A stretch of 64,000 nucleotides of DNA from Grammothele lineata. Lineage: Eukaryota; Basidiomycota; Agaricomycetes; Polyporales; Polyporaceae. The position numbers and the translations under genes are program-made. Location: NCBI GenBank assembly GCA_002150815.3, contig NDFF03000035.1:1-64000 (forward strand), written 5' to 3'. This document shows, piece after piece, positions 34,856 through 46,727 of the stretch. The notes beneath the pieces are model-generated. The model was not told where the DNA came from. It ran no database searches and worked only from the letters and a program-made list of their open reading frames with translations. How positions within the stretch are numbered: the first letter of the stretch is position 1; each line of letters starts with the position of its first letter.

Positions 34856-36655
34856 TCAATATCCCCGATCGAACCGCTTGTAGGAATGTTTCTCGTATTC
34901 TTTTGTCTTGGGCTGGGCCTTCTTTCCCCTGAAGCAAAAAAGGTCCGTCAGCAACCCCTGAAGCTTAACGGGAGAAGCGGATACGTACAACAACATTGCG
35001 CGGGGCTCGACGAGCGCACGATGCTGCATGCTCACAAACCGATCCCTGAAGAGATTGCCCTCCGGCTACCAACGGCCCCAACACATGTTAGATCCTGTAC
35101 GGCACGTAGAGACCGGAATGAACGTCGGAAACGGAACCTCACCTTCAGGCCGCGGAGGCTCTCGCTCAGCTCTTCGCCCAGCTGGACATCGACCTGACCA
35201 TCGGGAACTTTATGCTTCCCTACTTTCTGCCCGGCGAGGCCCTGCCTGAGCTTTTCCTGGAGCGCCGCCTGACGCTGGGTTCGTAGGCGTTCGCGGGTAG
35301 CCAGATTGCGCGAGATGGTTTTGCGGAGGGCCTTAGCGGAATCAACGGTCGCGAGCATGCGTCTTCGCGCCGCCTTCTCAGCCAGAGCACGTTTCTACAT
35401 CCCGACTAGCGTCAGACGCACTATCGTAACGAAAAGGGGGACGCCAAGACGCACCTCTGCACGTAACCGCTCCGCCTTCTTCCTCTGTTGCTTCGTCTTC
35501 CTCCCGGGCATCTTCTTTGGAGGCAACGGCTCCGCGGCCTCCTCTTGTTCCACTCCATCCTCCTCGATCTCACCGACCTTCATGCCTGGAACGACGCCCT
35601 GCGCGGTCGCAACCGCCGCCTCCGCCGCAGCTGCCACGCGTGCCTTCTCAAGTTTCGCCTTCATTGCCTCAAGTTCGTCCGCGCCTTTAAGCTTCTCCTC
35701 TTCCGCGCTGTGTGCGGCGCGAAGCAGCTCCTGGTGTGCCGTGACAGGTGGGTTGTACGACGATCCCTCATGAGGCGAAGGAACGGCAGCAAGAGCAATA
35801 TTTGAGCGAGGGTGCTCGGTTTTTGGTGCCTAGATATCCACATATTGCGAAGATTATGAGTAAGGTGTACGCCCAGAAGAATTTTGCGACGTACCCTGAT
35901 CGATACCTCTCCTGATGCATCTGTCCCCCATACATCATAAGTCCCTGCCTTCTTTGCCGCCTCGCTAAGCTCGAGCATGGCACTCCCTTCCCCAACTTGA
36001 TTGGGGTCAACGAACGCCCCAAACGGCCCTCGCCTGAGACGCTTGCCCATACGGAGCAGCCGACTCTTGTCATCGTGGGTGACCCTTGCAGCTTTGCGCT
36101 TCTCCGGTCTGCTGGTCGACGAGGTGGCGCGTGAGAATACGGCGGGGACGGCGGAGCGTTGCGCGAGGATTTTGGTGGAGGTGAGCACGCGCTCGGAAAA
36201 CTTGGGGAGCGTTTTGCGGACTGTCGCAAGGATAGTATAAGAGGCATTGAACGTATGAGAGGCGTTGAACCGCCGAGTAACAGGCACAAGATGCGTGCGG
36301 ATTGTATCTAGGCAAAGAGGGGAGACATACCTTGGTCGTCGCCAGTTACATCGACCTGAAATAGTTCATCGTCCCGTTTCTTCTGTAGCGCACCTCTACG
36401 AAAGTCACACAGATATAAACGTAGTCCGAAGCGTATGTGCCAGTGTGAAACATACCCAGACACCCGCTCCTCCGCACGGATCTCCTCCAGCCCTTCCTCC
36501 ACCTCGTCTAGGTCGACATTTTTCCTCCAAGCACGCTTCCCTTTGCGGCTGCTTTGAGTGCGTTGCGAGGGAGCACCAACGGCAGAAGACGCAGCTTTCT
36601 TAGTGCTACTAATTGATTTGGAGGACCCAGGTGTTTGAGTGAGTGTCTTTGCCAT
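34856..36655 (-). CDS. NOP53: ribosome biogenesis protein NOP53
   Basis: A nucleolar/nucleoplasmic factor that recruits the exosome helicase Mtr4 to pre-60S particles for 7S-to-5.8S processing. The family is known from yeast Nop53 and human GLTSCR2. The N-terminus MAKTLTQTPGSSKSISSTKK leads into GKRAWRKNVDLDEVEEGLEE, a strong NOP53 block. Then come LQKKRDDELFQVDVTGDD and a basic middle region (RPEKRKAARVTHDDKSRLLR). A long Glu/Lys/Ala coiled coil follows. The terminal LRGLKPEGNLFRDRF and YEKHSYKRFDRGY are both hallmarks of the family. About six introns, all GT-AG, separate the exons; every junction I checked keeps frame. The short exons at both ends were recovered by matching the family pattern to splice signals. 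The neighbouring eL34 gene is on the same strand, a possible shared growth-regulated context. Confidence 0.92.
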
Positions 36656-37942
36656 GGTGAACAGGAGGTACAGTTTACGAGCACTCAGGTGGAAATCTTG
36701 AAGCAGAAGTGAAGCATGTACGTAAAGCCGTGCCGGGACTCGGGACTCGGGCGCCTTTGCAGCAGCTGCGCGTTCGATTCCCATCCAAGCACTTCTTTAC
36801 GAAGCTGGTATGCAACTCTTAGTTCGCGCGACCGTGCTGCTCCCACTGCTACTACTGTACTATTTTACTCAATTCGACAGGCCCTGTGACATGTGACACG
36901 GAAATTTCGGTTTCAACTTTCGACAACTGCCCCGGTGAGCCGTGACATCGGGCGGGATTTCGACAGATTGGGGGCGGTTTCGGGCGCGCGTCAGCGCGCC
37001 GCGCCCCGACACCCTCAAGCGCTCGCGGGCGAAATTCGACGATCGTGGAGGTGACCTGTGACGAGCGCCGAAATTTCGTTCATCTGAGGGCCCGGTGACA
37101 CTGACCGTGACAATTCGAATTGAGTGAAATAGTACAGTATATTAGAGACCACCACGAGACTTCAAGCTTACATATTCAGACGACAGCGGAACTCCTTATG
37201 CACATTTGCACATTAAACCACGTCTGAATCTGCAACAAAGTGGACACTGGAAAATATGACTGGCCAACCCGAGTTTGCGGCGGAAGAGAACGATAGGTGC
37301 CTTGGTATTTAGTGAATATCTACGAAGGAGGGTACAAGGCTGGTTAAACACCACACGAAGAAGTTTGGTTATAGAATTTACGCAACCGCAGAGAGAAGGG
37401 GAATGTCGCGCCCGTGCGGTGACGTTCAAATCAGCGTTGACGCTGTCAAAAGGAGGATATATTCAAGGTCCACTGTCGTACTTTGCTGTAAATACACTCC
37501 GTGTGGGGCTTGTAACTAGTGCGCGATGTGCTGTGGTCGGGGGCACGGACTCACGTGGAGGAGTACGAGATGAACGTTTGAACCATGGCTCATCGATCAT
37601 CATTGGACGCGGTATGTATCATAGTATGCCATAGCGCCACGGCCGAGGAAGCTCGTCAGGCGGTCGCGTAGTGCTCCGTCGCGCTTGATGTCTAACTTTG
37701 GCTGACTGCGTACCGTCCTCAAATCGTCCTACGCTGTCATTCACCATGCGCGCATCGTCCGGAGCACCGGCCGGGATACGCGCGCGGCCGCCCCTCACCG
37801 CGCGCCGGCGCAGAGATAAGGAGCGGAGAGGGTGATGGGAGCGAGGGCTGCGATCTCACCGTAAGCTTAAGGCGTCTCGCGCCGACGCGTCCCTTCTCCC
37901 CGCACCACCACCTCACTGTCGCGCATTGCGTCGGCCTCTACC
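36656..37942. other. intergenic, contains a MITE
   Basis: Divergent spacer between NOP53 and the ABC transporter. It carries the inverted-repeat element at 36851-37141, described separately. The remaining sequence shows no gene. Confidence 0.65.
36851..37141. mobile_element. miniature inverted-repeat transposable element (MITE), TA-flanked
   Basis: Two 25-base inverted arms, 36853-36877 and 37115-37139, differ at a single position (T versus C). Counting a TA dinucleotide as target-site duplication at both ends, the element starts CTGTACTATTTTACTC and ends with its reverse complement. Shorter inverted blocks (GAAATTTCGG against CCGAAATTTCG) extend the pairing inward. About 285 bases long with no coding capacity, it matches a non-autonomous element mobilised by a Tc1/mariner-like transposase in trans. 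The near-identical arms suggest fairly recent activity. Confidence 0.8.
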
Positions 37943-40900
37943 ATGTCGGTCTGTGGCGAGGAACGCCTCACCGACCTCTCCGACGCGTGCGCTCGCGGCT
38001 TTTGGGCTGCCATCATTCCCTTCTCTCTCGTCGCCGTCGTCCTCTTAGCCTCCACGCCGCCGCTCAATGTCCTGGTTCGCATTGTCCACGAACCCCTCAA
38101 GAACTTCCTCCCCGTCCATGAAGCGGAAGCACTTATGTCTGACGAGAAGACCGCCGAAGATGACGAGCCTGCTGGCGTCCCGCTTTGGCGTACGCTTCTC
38201 TTGTCTACAGTTTCTCTCGTGGAGACTCTCCTGTGGGTAGGCATTGGCTGCTACGGTCTTGTCGTCAATCCGGAGGATACGTGGGGTGACCTACGCGACT
38301 TCATTGTCGCCGTGACATGGTTCTATGCGGCACTTCGTCCTATAATCTGGCCAACTCCAATCGCGCCGTTCGACCTAATCTCCCTCTTTGTCGCCCACTT
38401 CGTTCTCGGCATAGTCACTTTCTTCGGACATGTGTACGACCATTATGTGTTCGCCATGCCAATGCCGTCCACCGCTCGGTCGGTAGTGTACATTGTCAAC
38501 ATTGTGGTTGTTGGGGGCCTTGTTGTACTCGTAATGAACATGCCACTCGGTGTACCGAGCAAACGTGTGAAGAAAGAAGACATTGTGAGTCATCAGTTTA
38601 TTTACATTGCGCCACCATCCTAAGTAATTCTACAGGGCAAGACAGTGTCCCCAGAAGACTATACGACTGTGTGGGGATGGATGTCTTTCCGTTGGGTGAT
38701 CCCCCTTCTCGAATACGGGACCAACAACACCCTCAACGAATCAGATGTCTGGAATTTGAGCCCAACGATGCAGGCGCGCCCGTTGTACACCAAGTTCTCC
38801 CGCTCCGCGGCGGGAAAGCTGTTCATGCGGCTCTTCAAAGCCAACGCGCTCGACCTCATCCTCGACTTCGTTCTTACCTACGTCTCCGTCGTGTTCAATT
38901 ACGCGGGTCCTTTCTTCCTCAAGCGCATTCTCGATGCGCTCAGTGACTCGGAACACAGCCCGGAGAAGCGCGCGATCGCGTTCGTGTACGCGTTCCTCGC
39001 GTTCCTCAGTTCCCTGTGCAAGGCGCAAGCGGACGTCCAGCACTTGTGGTATGGTCGTCGCGCGGCCACACGTATTCGCACGGAGCTCATGGCCTCGATC
39101 TACGACAAGGCTCTGAAGCGCAAGGACTTTTCGGGTATCGTTGACAAGGATGCGGCCGACAAGAAGGCCAAGCCCCCTGGCGCGAAGGCCGACCCCAAAG
39201 CGGACGAGCCGAAGGCGGGAGCAGATATTGGCAAGATCGTGAACCTCATGGCGGGTGACGCGAACCGGTGCTCTATGACCGTGTCAGCGATGTACTTCAT
39301 CTACGGGGGTGAGTCCGCGAGCCATAGCGACTCGGCGGAGAAATGTCTCATTCATTTCTCCCACCAGCGCCGTTTGAAATCATCATTGCGTCCCTCTTCC
39401 TCTATCAGTGAGTGCCGCTGGTTGAACTCGCGTGTATGTGTAACATACTGATTTGTCCCGCCAGGCTTCTGGGACTATCCGCTTTTGCTGGCTTCATTGT
39501 CCTTATTCTAAGCTGGCCCCTCAACAACTACGTCGCAAGACGCTCAGTCCGCATCCAGAAGGGTGTATCCGTCGCGCGTGACAAGCGCATGGGTGTCCTG
39601 AACGAGCTCATCAGCGCTGTCAAGTTCATCAAGTTCTTCGCGTGGGAGGACCGATGGATTCAGCGTGTCATGGACGCACGTGAGGTTGAAATGCAATGGA
39701 TGATCAAGGGTATGCACACAGTGCAATTGGCGGCTTTGTTGTTTGGCTAACCGAATTCATAGCCCGTGTCAACTCGGTTTGCTTCTCACTCATTTGGACG
39801 ACTGCGCCAATCCTGGTTTCTATCGTGTCATTCTTTACGTACATCTGGATGGGCAACCAGCTTACTATCGGTACTGCGTTCACGGTATGTTATTCCTTTT
39901 GCATTGTATATGCTCTGACTCATGAATGTAAAATGTACAGGCAATCGCATTGTATCAGATGATCCGTGCACCGCTCAACGCTATCCCTGCGTGGATTGTT
40001 CAGGTTCTCCAGGTAAGCGTCCTCAAGGCCTCATGATCTTTCTCTGCCAGTGTACTGATCTCCGCTCAGTCGAAAGTCGCCCTCGACCGTATCGCGGTCT
40101 TCCTTGACGAAGATGAAGTCGATGATCAAGTCTCCTCGATTAAGAAGGGTCGTGTTCCTCCCTCGGCTGAGTCTGAGACTGGCCTCGGCATCCACCGTGG
40201 CTCGTTCAAATGGAACGAAGTTGAGGAGAAGAAGGATGACAAGGGCAAGGGTAATGGCGCTCCCAAGGCGGCGAACGGCAGCAACGGTCACAGCGCGGAC
40301 GCGACCGCCAGCGCGGCGGACGAGAGCGCGACGGCGATCGACGACGCGTCAGTTCTCTCCGCGGGCGCCGCCGCAGACCACCGGTTCGAGCTCCGTGACA
40401 TCCACGTCACCTTCCCCGAGGGCAAGCTCACCGTCATCACCGGCCCGACTGCGAGCGGGAAGACGGCGTTGCTGATGGCGCTGTTGGGCGAGATGACGAC
40501 GCTCGAGGGCAGGATCGTGATGTCCAAGAACCCGTCGCTCGTGGACGAGAACGGGTACGCGCACACGATCTCGTACGCCGCGCAGACGCCGTGGCTCCGG
40601 CACCAAAGCATCAAGGACAACATCTTGTTCGGGTACCCGTATGACGACGCGAGGTATAAGGCTGTGATCGAGTGCTGCGCGCTGCAGCCGGACCTGGACA
40701 TTTTGGAGGATGGTGATGCGACTGAGATCGGTGCACGGTGAGTCTGAATGGTCGCCCAGTTTGGGCTGTGGGTGTTGACTTCGAATCTTTCAGTGGTGTC
40801 AGCTTGTCCGGTGGCCAAAAAGCTCGGTGAGTATCCGTCAGGCTGAATGTATGCACAAGCTCATCATGGACGTTCAGCGTTGCTCTTGCGAGAGCGGTAT

Positions 40901-43900
40901 ATGCGGTGGGTACTGCTCTGATTGACGTAAAATTCGAGAGGAGCTGACTGATTTGGCAGAGGTCAAAATACGTCCTTTTGGACGACCCACTCAGTGCTGT
41001 CGACAGTCACACTTCTCGATTTTTGTTCGAGAAACTCTTCCGTGGCCCCCTTCTGGCCAATCGCACAGTGGTATGTGGGTTCACCGAAGGCGACTCCATG
41101 AGCGACTAAAGACGGTGGTATCTAGATCCTGGTCACTCATCACGTCGAGCTCGTCCTACCAGGCGCGCACTATCTTGTACGTATGCTCGACGGTCGCATC
41201 GATACACAAGGCACAGTCAAGGATCTTCGCGATCAAGGCATCTTGGATGATATCGCGCAAGTCGAGGAAATCGAGGCACACAAGGAGGAGCAAGTTGTAG
41301 AGGTCAAGAAGGAAGAGGAGAATCCCAACGCCGATATCGATGTCGAAGCATCTGAGGAGACACCTGCTGCGGCCAAGGATAAGAAAAAGCCCAGAAAGTT
41401 AGTCGAAGAGGAGCACCGCGAGACGGGAAGCGTTAAGTGGAACATCTATAAAACGTACCTCAAGGCATCGTAAGTGTTTACCAGTATCTAAGACACCTGT
41501 GTATTGACAAGCTCTGTAGGTCTTACTGGACGTGGGGAATCCTGACCTTCCTTATCCTGCTGACTCAAGTACTAGGCGTTGGCGAGAAAATCTGGATCAA
41601 GGTCAGCTCCTTCTCGAGTCGGTTCATCTCATGAAACTGACTGCGTCTAGATTTGGGGCGACGCATATGGCGAGGTAGCATCGAGTCCATCTATGCATGG
41701 CTATTCCTACAACGCCTACGCCGAACACCAGCAAGTCCTTGGCGACGGTCTGTCGCACTTCCATCACACCGCCATGGTGCACACGCCCAGTCCTTCCTTC
41801 TCCACCAGCCGGATTACGCTGCCTTCGGCCAAAGACCATCCATTCTTCTACATTGGCATCTACGCCGCGATATCGCTGTCTACAGCATTCGTCAACATCA
41901 CCGGTGTCATCACCCAATATACAGGCGCACTTCGGGCCTCTCGTATTCTATTTGCGAAGCTCCTCCAGACTGTTGTGCGCGCGACGATGAGGTGGCACGA
42001 TGTTACCCCGCAGGGTCGCATGCTCAACCGGTTCAGCAAGGTGATACACTTGTGTTCCTTGTCTTCCCTCTTCCGTATCTGACACTGTTGCAGGACGTCG
42101 AGACTGTGGACTCGTCTCTTGCCTCCACACTGCAGCAAGTCAACCAGTCCCTCGCCCTGTTCGCCGTCTCGATGTTGACAGTCATGTGCGTTGGACCTTC
42201 ACGTCGACTGGAGTTTCAGCTGACCTGTGGTGTGACAGCTTCGTGTTCCCCCTATTCATCTTCCCTGCGGTGATTCTGGGATTTTTCTACCGCCGCGCCG
42301 CCATCGCATACCTCAACACCGGCCGCGACATCCGTCGGATGGAGTCTAACACCCGCAGCCCTATCTTCGCGAACTTCAGCGAGCTCCTTGAAGGCATCGT
42401 CACCGTGCGCGCCTTCTCGGCCGAAGAGAACTTCCTCAACGATCTCTACACCAAGGTCGACCTGACGACGCGCATGTGGTACACGTTCTGGATGACAAAT
42501 CGTTGGCTCCTGCTCTTCTTCGATGCTCTGGGTGCCACGGGAATCCTCGCTACGACGCTCTTCGCGCTTTCGGGATATGTCGACGCCGGCGTGGCTGGTG
42601 TGTGTATTACATCGGCGATGTCGTTCACGACGAGTGTCTACTGGGCCTGTCGGTTCTGGACTGCGCTTGAGCTCGACCTGAAGTGCGTGGTTCGTGATAA
42701 ACAGGGCCCGTCACTATGCTAACTATGCACGTTTAGCTCCGTTGAGCGTGTGGTCGAGTACCTCGACCTTCCACAGGAGCCGCCTGCAATCGTCGAGTCA
42801 AGCCGTCCCCCCGCGTACTGGCCGTCCTCCACCAGTCAGAACAAAGATTCGATGCTTGTTGTCGAGGATCTGGTTGTCAAGTACGCGCCTGATCTTCCTG
42901 CTGTTCTTCATGGTGTCTCGTTCTCCTTGAAGGCCAAGGAACGTGTTGGGCTTCTGGGTAGGACGGGTAGTGGGAAATCGACACTCGCCATGAGTATTCT
43001 GCGCTTCGTACGTTTCATCTCGAGCACGTGAGATGGAGAAGCTGACCATTTATCGTCTGTAAGGTGGATCCCACAAGTGGAAAGATTGTCATCGACGGTA
43101 TCGACATTTGCAAAATTGGTCTGCATGACTTGCGGTCTCGTATCGTAAGTGCAAAATTCTCACGCAATAATCCACTGCGTTACTTACATCGCCGTTTAGA
43201 CTTTCATTCCTCAAGATGCCACACTCTTCTCTGGCACGCTACGTGAGAACTTGGATCCGTTCAGTAAGCACCTCTTCGTCTTCACCCCGCGTCTGATGTC
43301 TTACCACTGGCTTGTAGACGAGCACACTGATGCGGAATGCCTGGATGTCCTCGCTCGTGTCCAGATGCTGACCGACAGCCAGGCCGAGTCCCAGCGCACC
43401 TCCCGCGCTGCCTCCCGTGCTGCCTCAGTGCATGAGGGTGTCGAGCGCGAGGCGACAATCGCGTCCGCCGCGACGTCTGTGACGGAGACCGAGGGCAAGA
43501 CCACCGTCACTCTCGACACCCAGGTCTCTCCCGGAGGCGCAAACTTCTCGCAGGGTCAGAGGCAGTTGATCGCGATGGCGCGCGCGCTCCTTCGCCGCAG
43601 TGCGATCATCGTCCTCGATGAGGCGACGAGTAGCATCGACTTCGCGACGGACGCAAAGATCCAAGCGACGATCCGCGAGGAGTTTGGCGACTCGATGCTC
43701 CTCACCGTCGCGCACCGCCTCAGGACGGTCATTGACTATGATCGGCTGATCGTGCTTGACAAGGGCGAGCTCGCCGAGTTTGACACCCCGCTCAACTTGA
43801 TCAACAAGGAGGGTGGCATCTTCAGGAGTATGTGCCTGAAGAGCGGGACGTTTACGGAGCTCGAGGCCGCGGCTAAGGCCAAAGCGGAACGGGATCAGGA

Positions 43901-43907
43901 GCGGTAG
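37943..43907 (+). CDS. ABCC-subfamily (MRP-type) full-length ABC transporter
   Basis: An ATP-driven exporter or vacuolar pump for conjugated or amphipathic compounds. About 19 exons encode roughly 1450-1500 residues. The order is TMD0 (five hydrophobic spans in the first 210 residues), TMD1, NBD1, TMD2, NBD2, as in MRP/Ybt1 proteins. NBD1 has Walker A GPTASGKT (near 40440), signature LSGGQKAR and Walker [13 protein letters not shown], where Asp replaces the catalytic Glu, the usual degenerate ABCC site. NBD2 has GRTGSGKST (near 42957), signature FSQGQRQ and [13 protein letters not shown] with the catalytic Glu intact. Inserts include a Lys/Ala/Pro-rich loop before the first TMD1 pore helices, an Ala/Ser/Gly-rich spacer before NBD1, and a Ser/Ala-rich insertion inside NBD2 (about 43370-43500). 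The start at 37943 opens TMD0. Its neighbours are the P450 genes. Substrate unknown. Confidence 0.93.
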
Positions 43908-44639
43908 GAGTTGTAGGGGTTTGGATGTTGGAGTTCAGATTCGTTTGCGTTCACGGTACTAAACTTCTGGTCTCCTCCTGGTCACAACCATTCCATGTAC
44001 GATAGCTAATTCACTTCGTCTTTAGAGAATGATGCTAAGTGTTCCCTAGGCTGTAGTAGCGTCGTCATTACGCACGAAAATGTGCAGTAGACTCCCGGGT
44101 CACTTGGATTTTAATTAGGATTCACGTCTTGATTCCTCCTAGGCCCGTCTCGGGCCCTGGAGCGAAAATCGTTGGTTTTGATTCTAACTCGGAAAACTCA
44201 ACGGGTTTCCCTTATTTATCGACTCAACGATACCCCAACGTCATCAACCCGGCCTTGGCCACTGCATTTTCCTTCTCGGAACCTCATTCGTCTCCCATCC
44301 CCAACCCATTGAGTCTATGGTCGTACCGCAAACGTAATTCAAGCTACCAAAAGCTACTTTTAACGTCATAGCACCACAAATTCAACCCGCCTGTGGTGCA
44401 ACTATGTCTGCAACAAGTGTATAGATGTACTTTTGTGGTATAGATTGTGCGTGGAATCGCGCCGCATAGACTGAACTTTCTGATGCTGTAGTATCAGCGG
44501 CGTAGGTGGGGCTCTTGAACCTAAATTCACCCTGATGCGGCCCTCCTTACAGAACGAAAACGAGGCACTATAAAAGAGAACCGGTTACCGGGTCCGCTAT
44601 ACTCTCCCAACAGTCAGTGCCAGGACCTGCTACCTTCCC
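43908..44639. other. spacer and P450 promoter
   Basis: The 3' flank of the transporter and 5' flank of the first P450. No gene is seen. A plus-strand 80-codon frame at 44129-44371 has no recognisable content. Confidence 0.6.
44569..44576 (+). promoter_or_regulatory. TATA box of P450-1
   Basis: A perfect TATAAAAG lies 71 bases upstream of the ATG of the first P450. Confidence 0.7.
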
Positions 44640-46727
44640 ATGAATCTCATGTCCCTTGCAACCACACTCGCCCCGGCGCTTCTTGCCCTGCTGGTGCTCT
44701 ATTTGCAGTCATCGGTCAGGTGGAGCCGCCGTTCTCGTGGTCTGCCTCTCCCTCCTGGCCCAAGAGGTCTTCCGATCGTCGGTAACATTTTCAACCATCC
44801 GACGTTCAAGCCCTGGCTGGCGTATCATGATTTTTGCACAAAATATGGCGAGTTCTTTTTGACCCCACCTACCATCCATTGAAAACTCAGTTGGCGCATT
44901 TTCAGGGGAAATTATGCGCTTCAGAGTTCTAGGAAAACTCATCATCATCCTAGGTAGTCCCACAGTAATCATCGATTACCTGGAGAAGCGATCCGCCAAC
45001 ACGTCCGATAGAAAGCAGACCCAGGTGGTTAAGCTGTGGGTGTTCTTCGGTACCTATGCCCAGCCTTTTCTTCTCTGACACGAGACTAGCTCCGGTTTAG
45101 ACTATAATTTCGGCACAATGCCCTACGGAGAGCGGTGGCGCCGTCACCGGCGCGCATTTGTACAACACCTGAATAAAGAGGCAATATTACCCTACCGACC
45201 GTCCCTTCGAGCCATCTCTCACGTTTTCCTCGATCAAATCTTGTCGGATCCAGCATCTATCAAAATGCATGTTCAATAGTAAGTTTTGTTCTTCGTGCCG
45301 CAGTGTCCTATGTTAACCTCGAGTTGATACAGCGCCTTCGGCGCCACAATTTTGAAAGCGGTGTATGGCATTGACATAGCAGAAAAGGGCGATAAGTACG
45401 TCGAGGCAGTGGAAACCGTCAGCAGAGCCACCACAGAGGGCCTCCTGCCAGGAAGGTTTATGGTGGAGTGGTTGCCCTTCCTCCGATATGTACCTGCACG
45501 ATTCCCAGGAGCGTCGTTTCGCCTTCTCTTCGAGACATGGCGCAAGGCCGTCAAAAAAGCGAGTAACATGACATTCGACTATACAAAGAGCCATATGGTG
45601 AGGGCCTCCACCCACGAGACTTCATCTCATGTTGATGTTTCTTAGGAACATCCTGATGTACAGCAATCTGTACTGGGGAAGTTGATCCAAAGGATGGTCA
45701 GCACAGATACGACACACGGGGACGAGCAGACTGTCATTACAAATGTGGCCACCGTGGCATTTCAAGGCAAGTCGAATGGGCTACGGTCATTGCGTCAAGT
45801 GTCTGACTCGCCGTTTATCATTAGCTGGGGGCGACACAGTGAGCTCGTGTGTGAAAATTTGATTTAGTCGATGCGACTCACCGACACGCTTTCAGACTTT
45901 CGCCACCTTCCAAGCCCTTATGCTCGCGCTTGCGCTTAACCCCGCAGTCCTTGCGAGGGCCCACGCCGAGCTCGATGCCGTCGTCGGACCGTCTCGTCTC
46001 CCAGATTTCAACGATCAAGCGTCGTTGGTTTACATCCACGCGATCATCTTGGAGATCTTGCGTTGGCACGCCGCGGCACCATTAGCCGTCCCTCATTGTA
46101 CCACCGAGGACGACGAGTTTCAGGGTTATTTCATCCCTGCAGGAACAATACTCATGCCGAACGTCTGGTGGGTCTGGAACCGCCCGCACGTGTCGCTCGC
46201 TGTGTTTGTTTTTGCTCACATGTTCGTATCGATTTAGGGCTTGTCTACACGATCCCGAGCTCTATCCGGACCCATTCGAGTTTCGTCCGGAACGCTTCAT
46301 CTGCGACGGGAAGATAGATCTGCGTGTGAGGAGCCCTTTAGACTTCGCGTTTGGCTTTGGAAGAAGGTCTTACCCATCTTTGTTCGGCGGAGGCTGCCTC
46401 AATAATACTTACCACCTTTATAGAATATGCCCCGGTCGTGATTTCTCCCTTGCGGCCCTATACATCAATACGGCGTCGCTTCTACACGTCTTCGATATCT
46501 CTCCTCCATTGGACGAGAATGGGATCCCGGCACCGCTCGAGTGCGTGCAGGGCGACGGTTTGATATCGTATGTCTTATCTTTGATATCGGTGTTATGGGC
46601 TCAGAACTGAATACTAGCGAGCAGGTTTCCAGAGCAATTTGGGTGCACAGTGAAACCGCGCTCTCCCGAAGCTTCAGCCTTAGTCCGCACTCATGCTGCA
46701 GCGGCCCGTGCTGCAAGGGAAGCTTAG
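44640..46727 (+). CDS. cytochrome P450 monooxygenase (P450-1)
   Basis: A haem-thiolate monooxygenase anchored in the ER. Ten exons (44640-44847, 44906-45035, 45090-45278, 45333-45597, 45646-45766, 45825-45838, 45896-46167, 46238-46366, 46424-46567, 46625-46727) sum to 1575 nt and 524 residues. An N-terminal membrane helix (ALLALLVLYL) is followed by the proline hinge LPLPPGPRGLPIVGN. The helix-I oxygen motif AGGDTT is built from a 14-nt microexon. The K-helix ExxR is EILR, the PERF box is RPERF, and the haem loop is FGFGRRICPGRD with the ligand cysteine. Two introns are GC-AG: intron 1 (donor GCGAGT at 44848) and intron 5 (GCAAGT at 45767). It is closest to its downstream tandem copy. The family resembles OrdA-like P450s abundant in Agaricomycetes (inference). 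No frameshift; likely functional. Substrate unknown. Confidence 0.92.
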
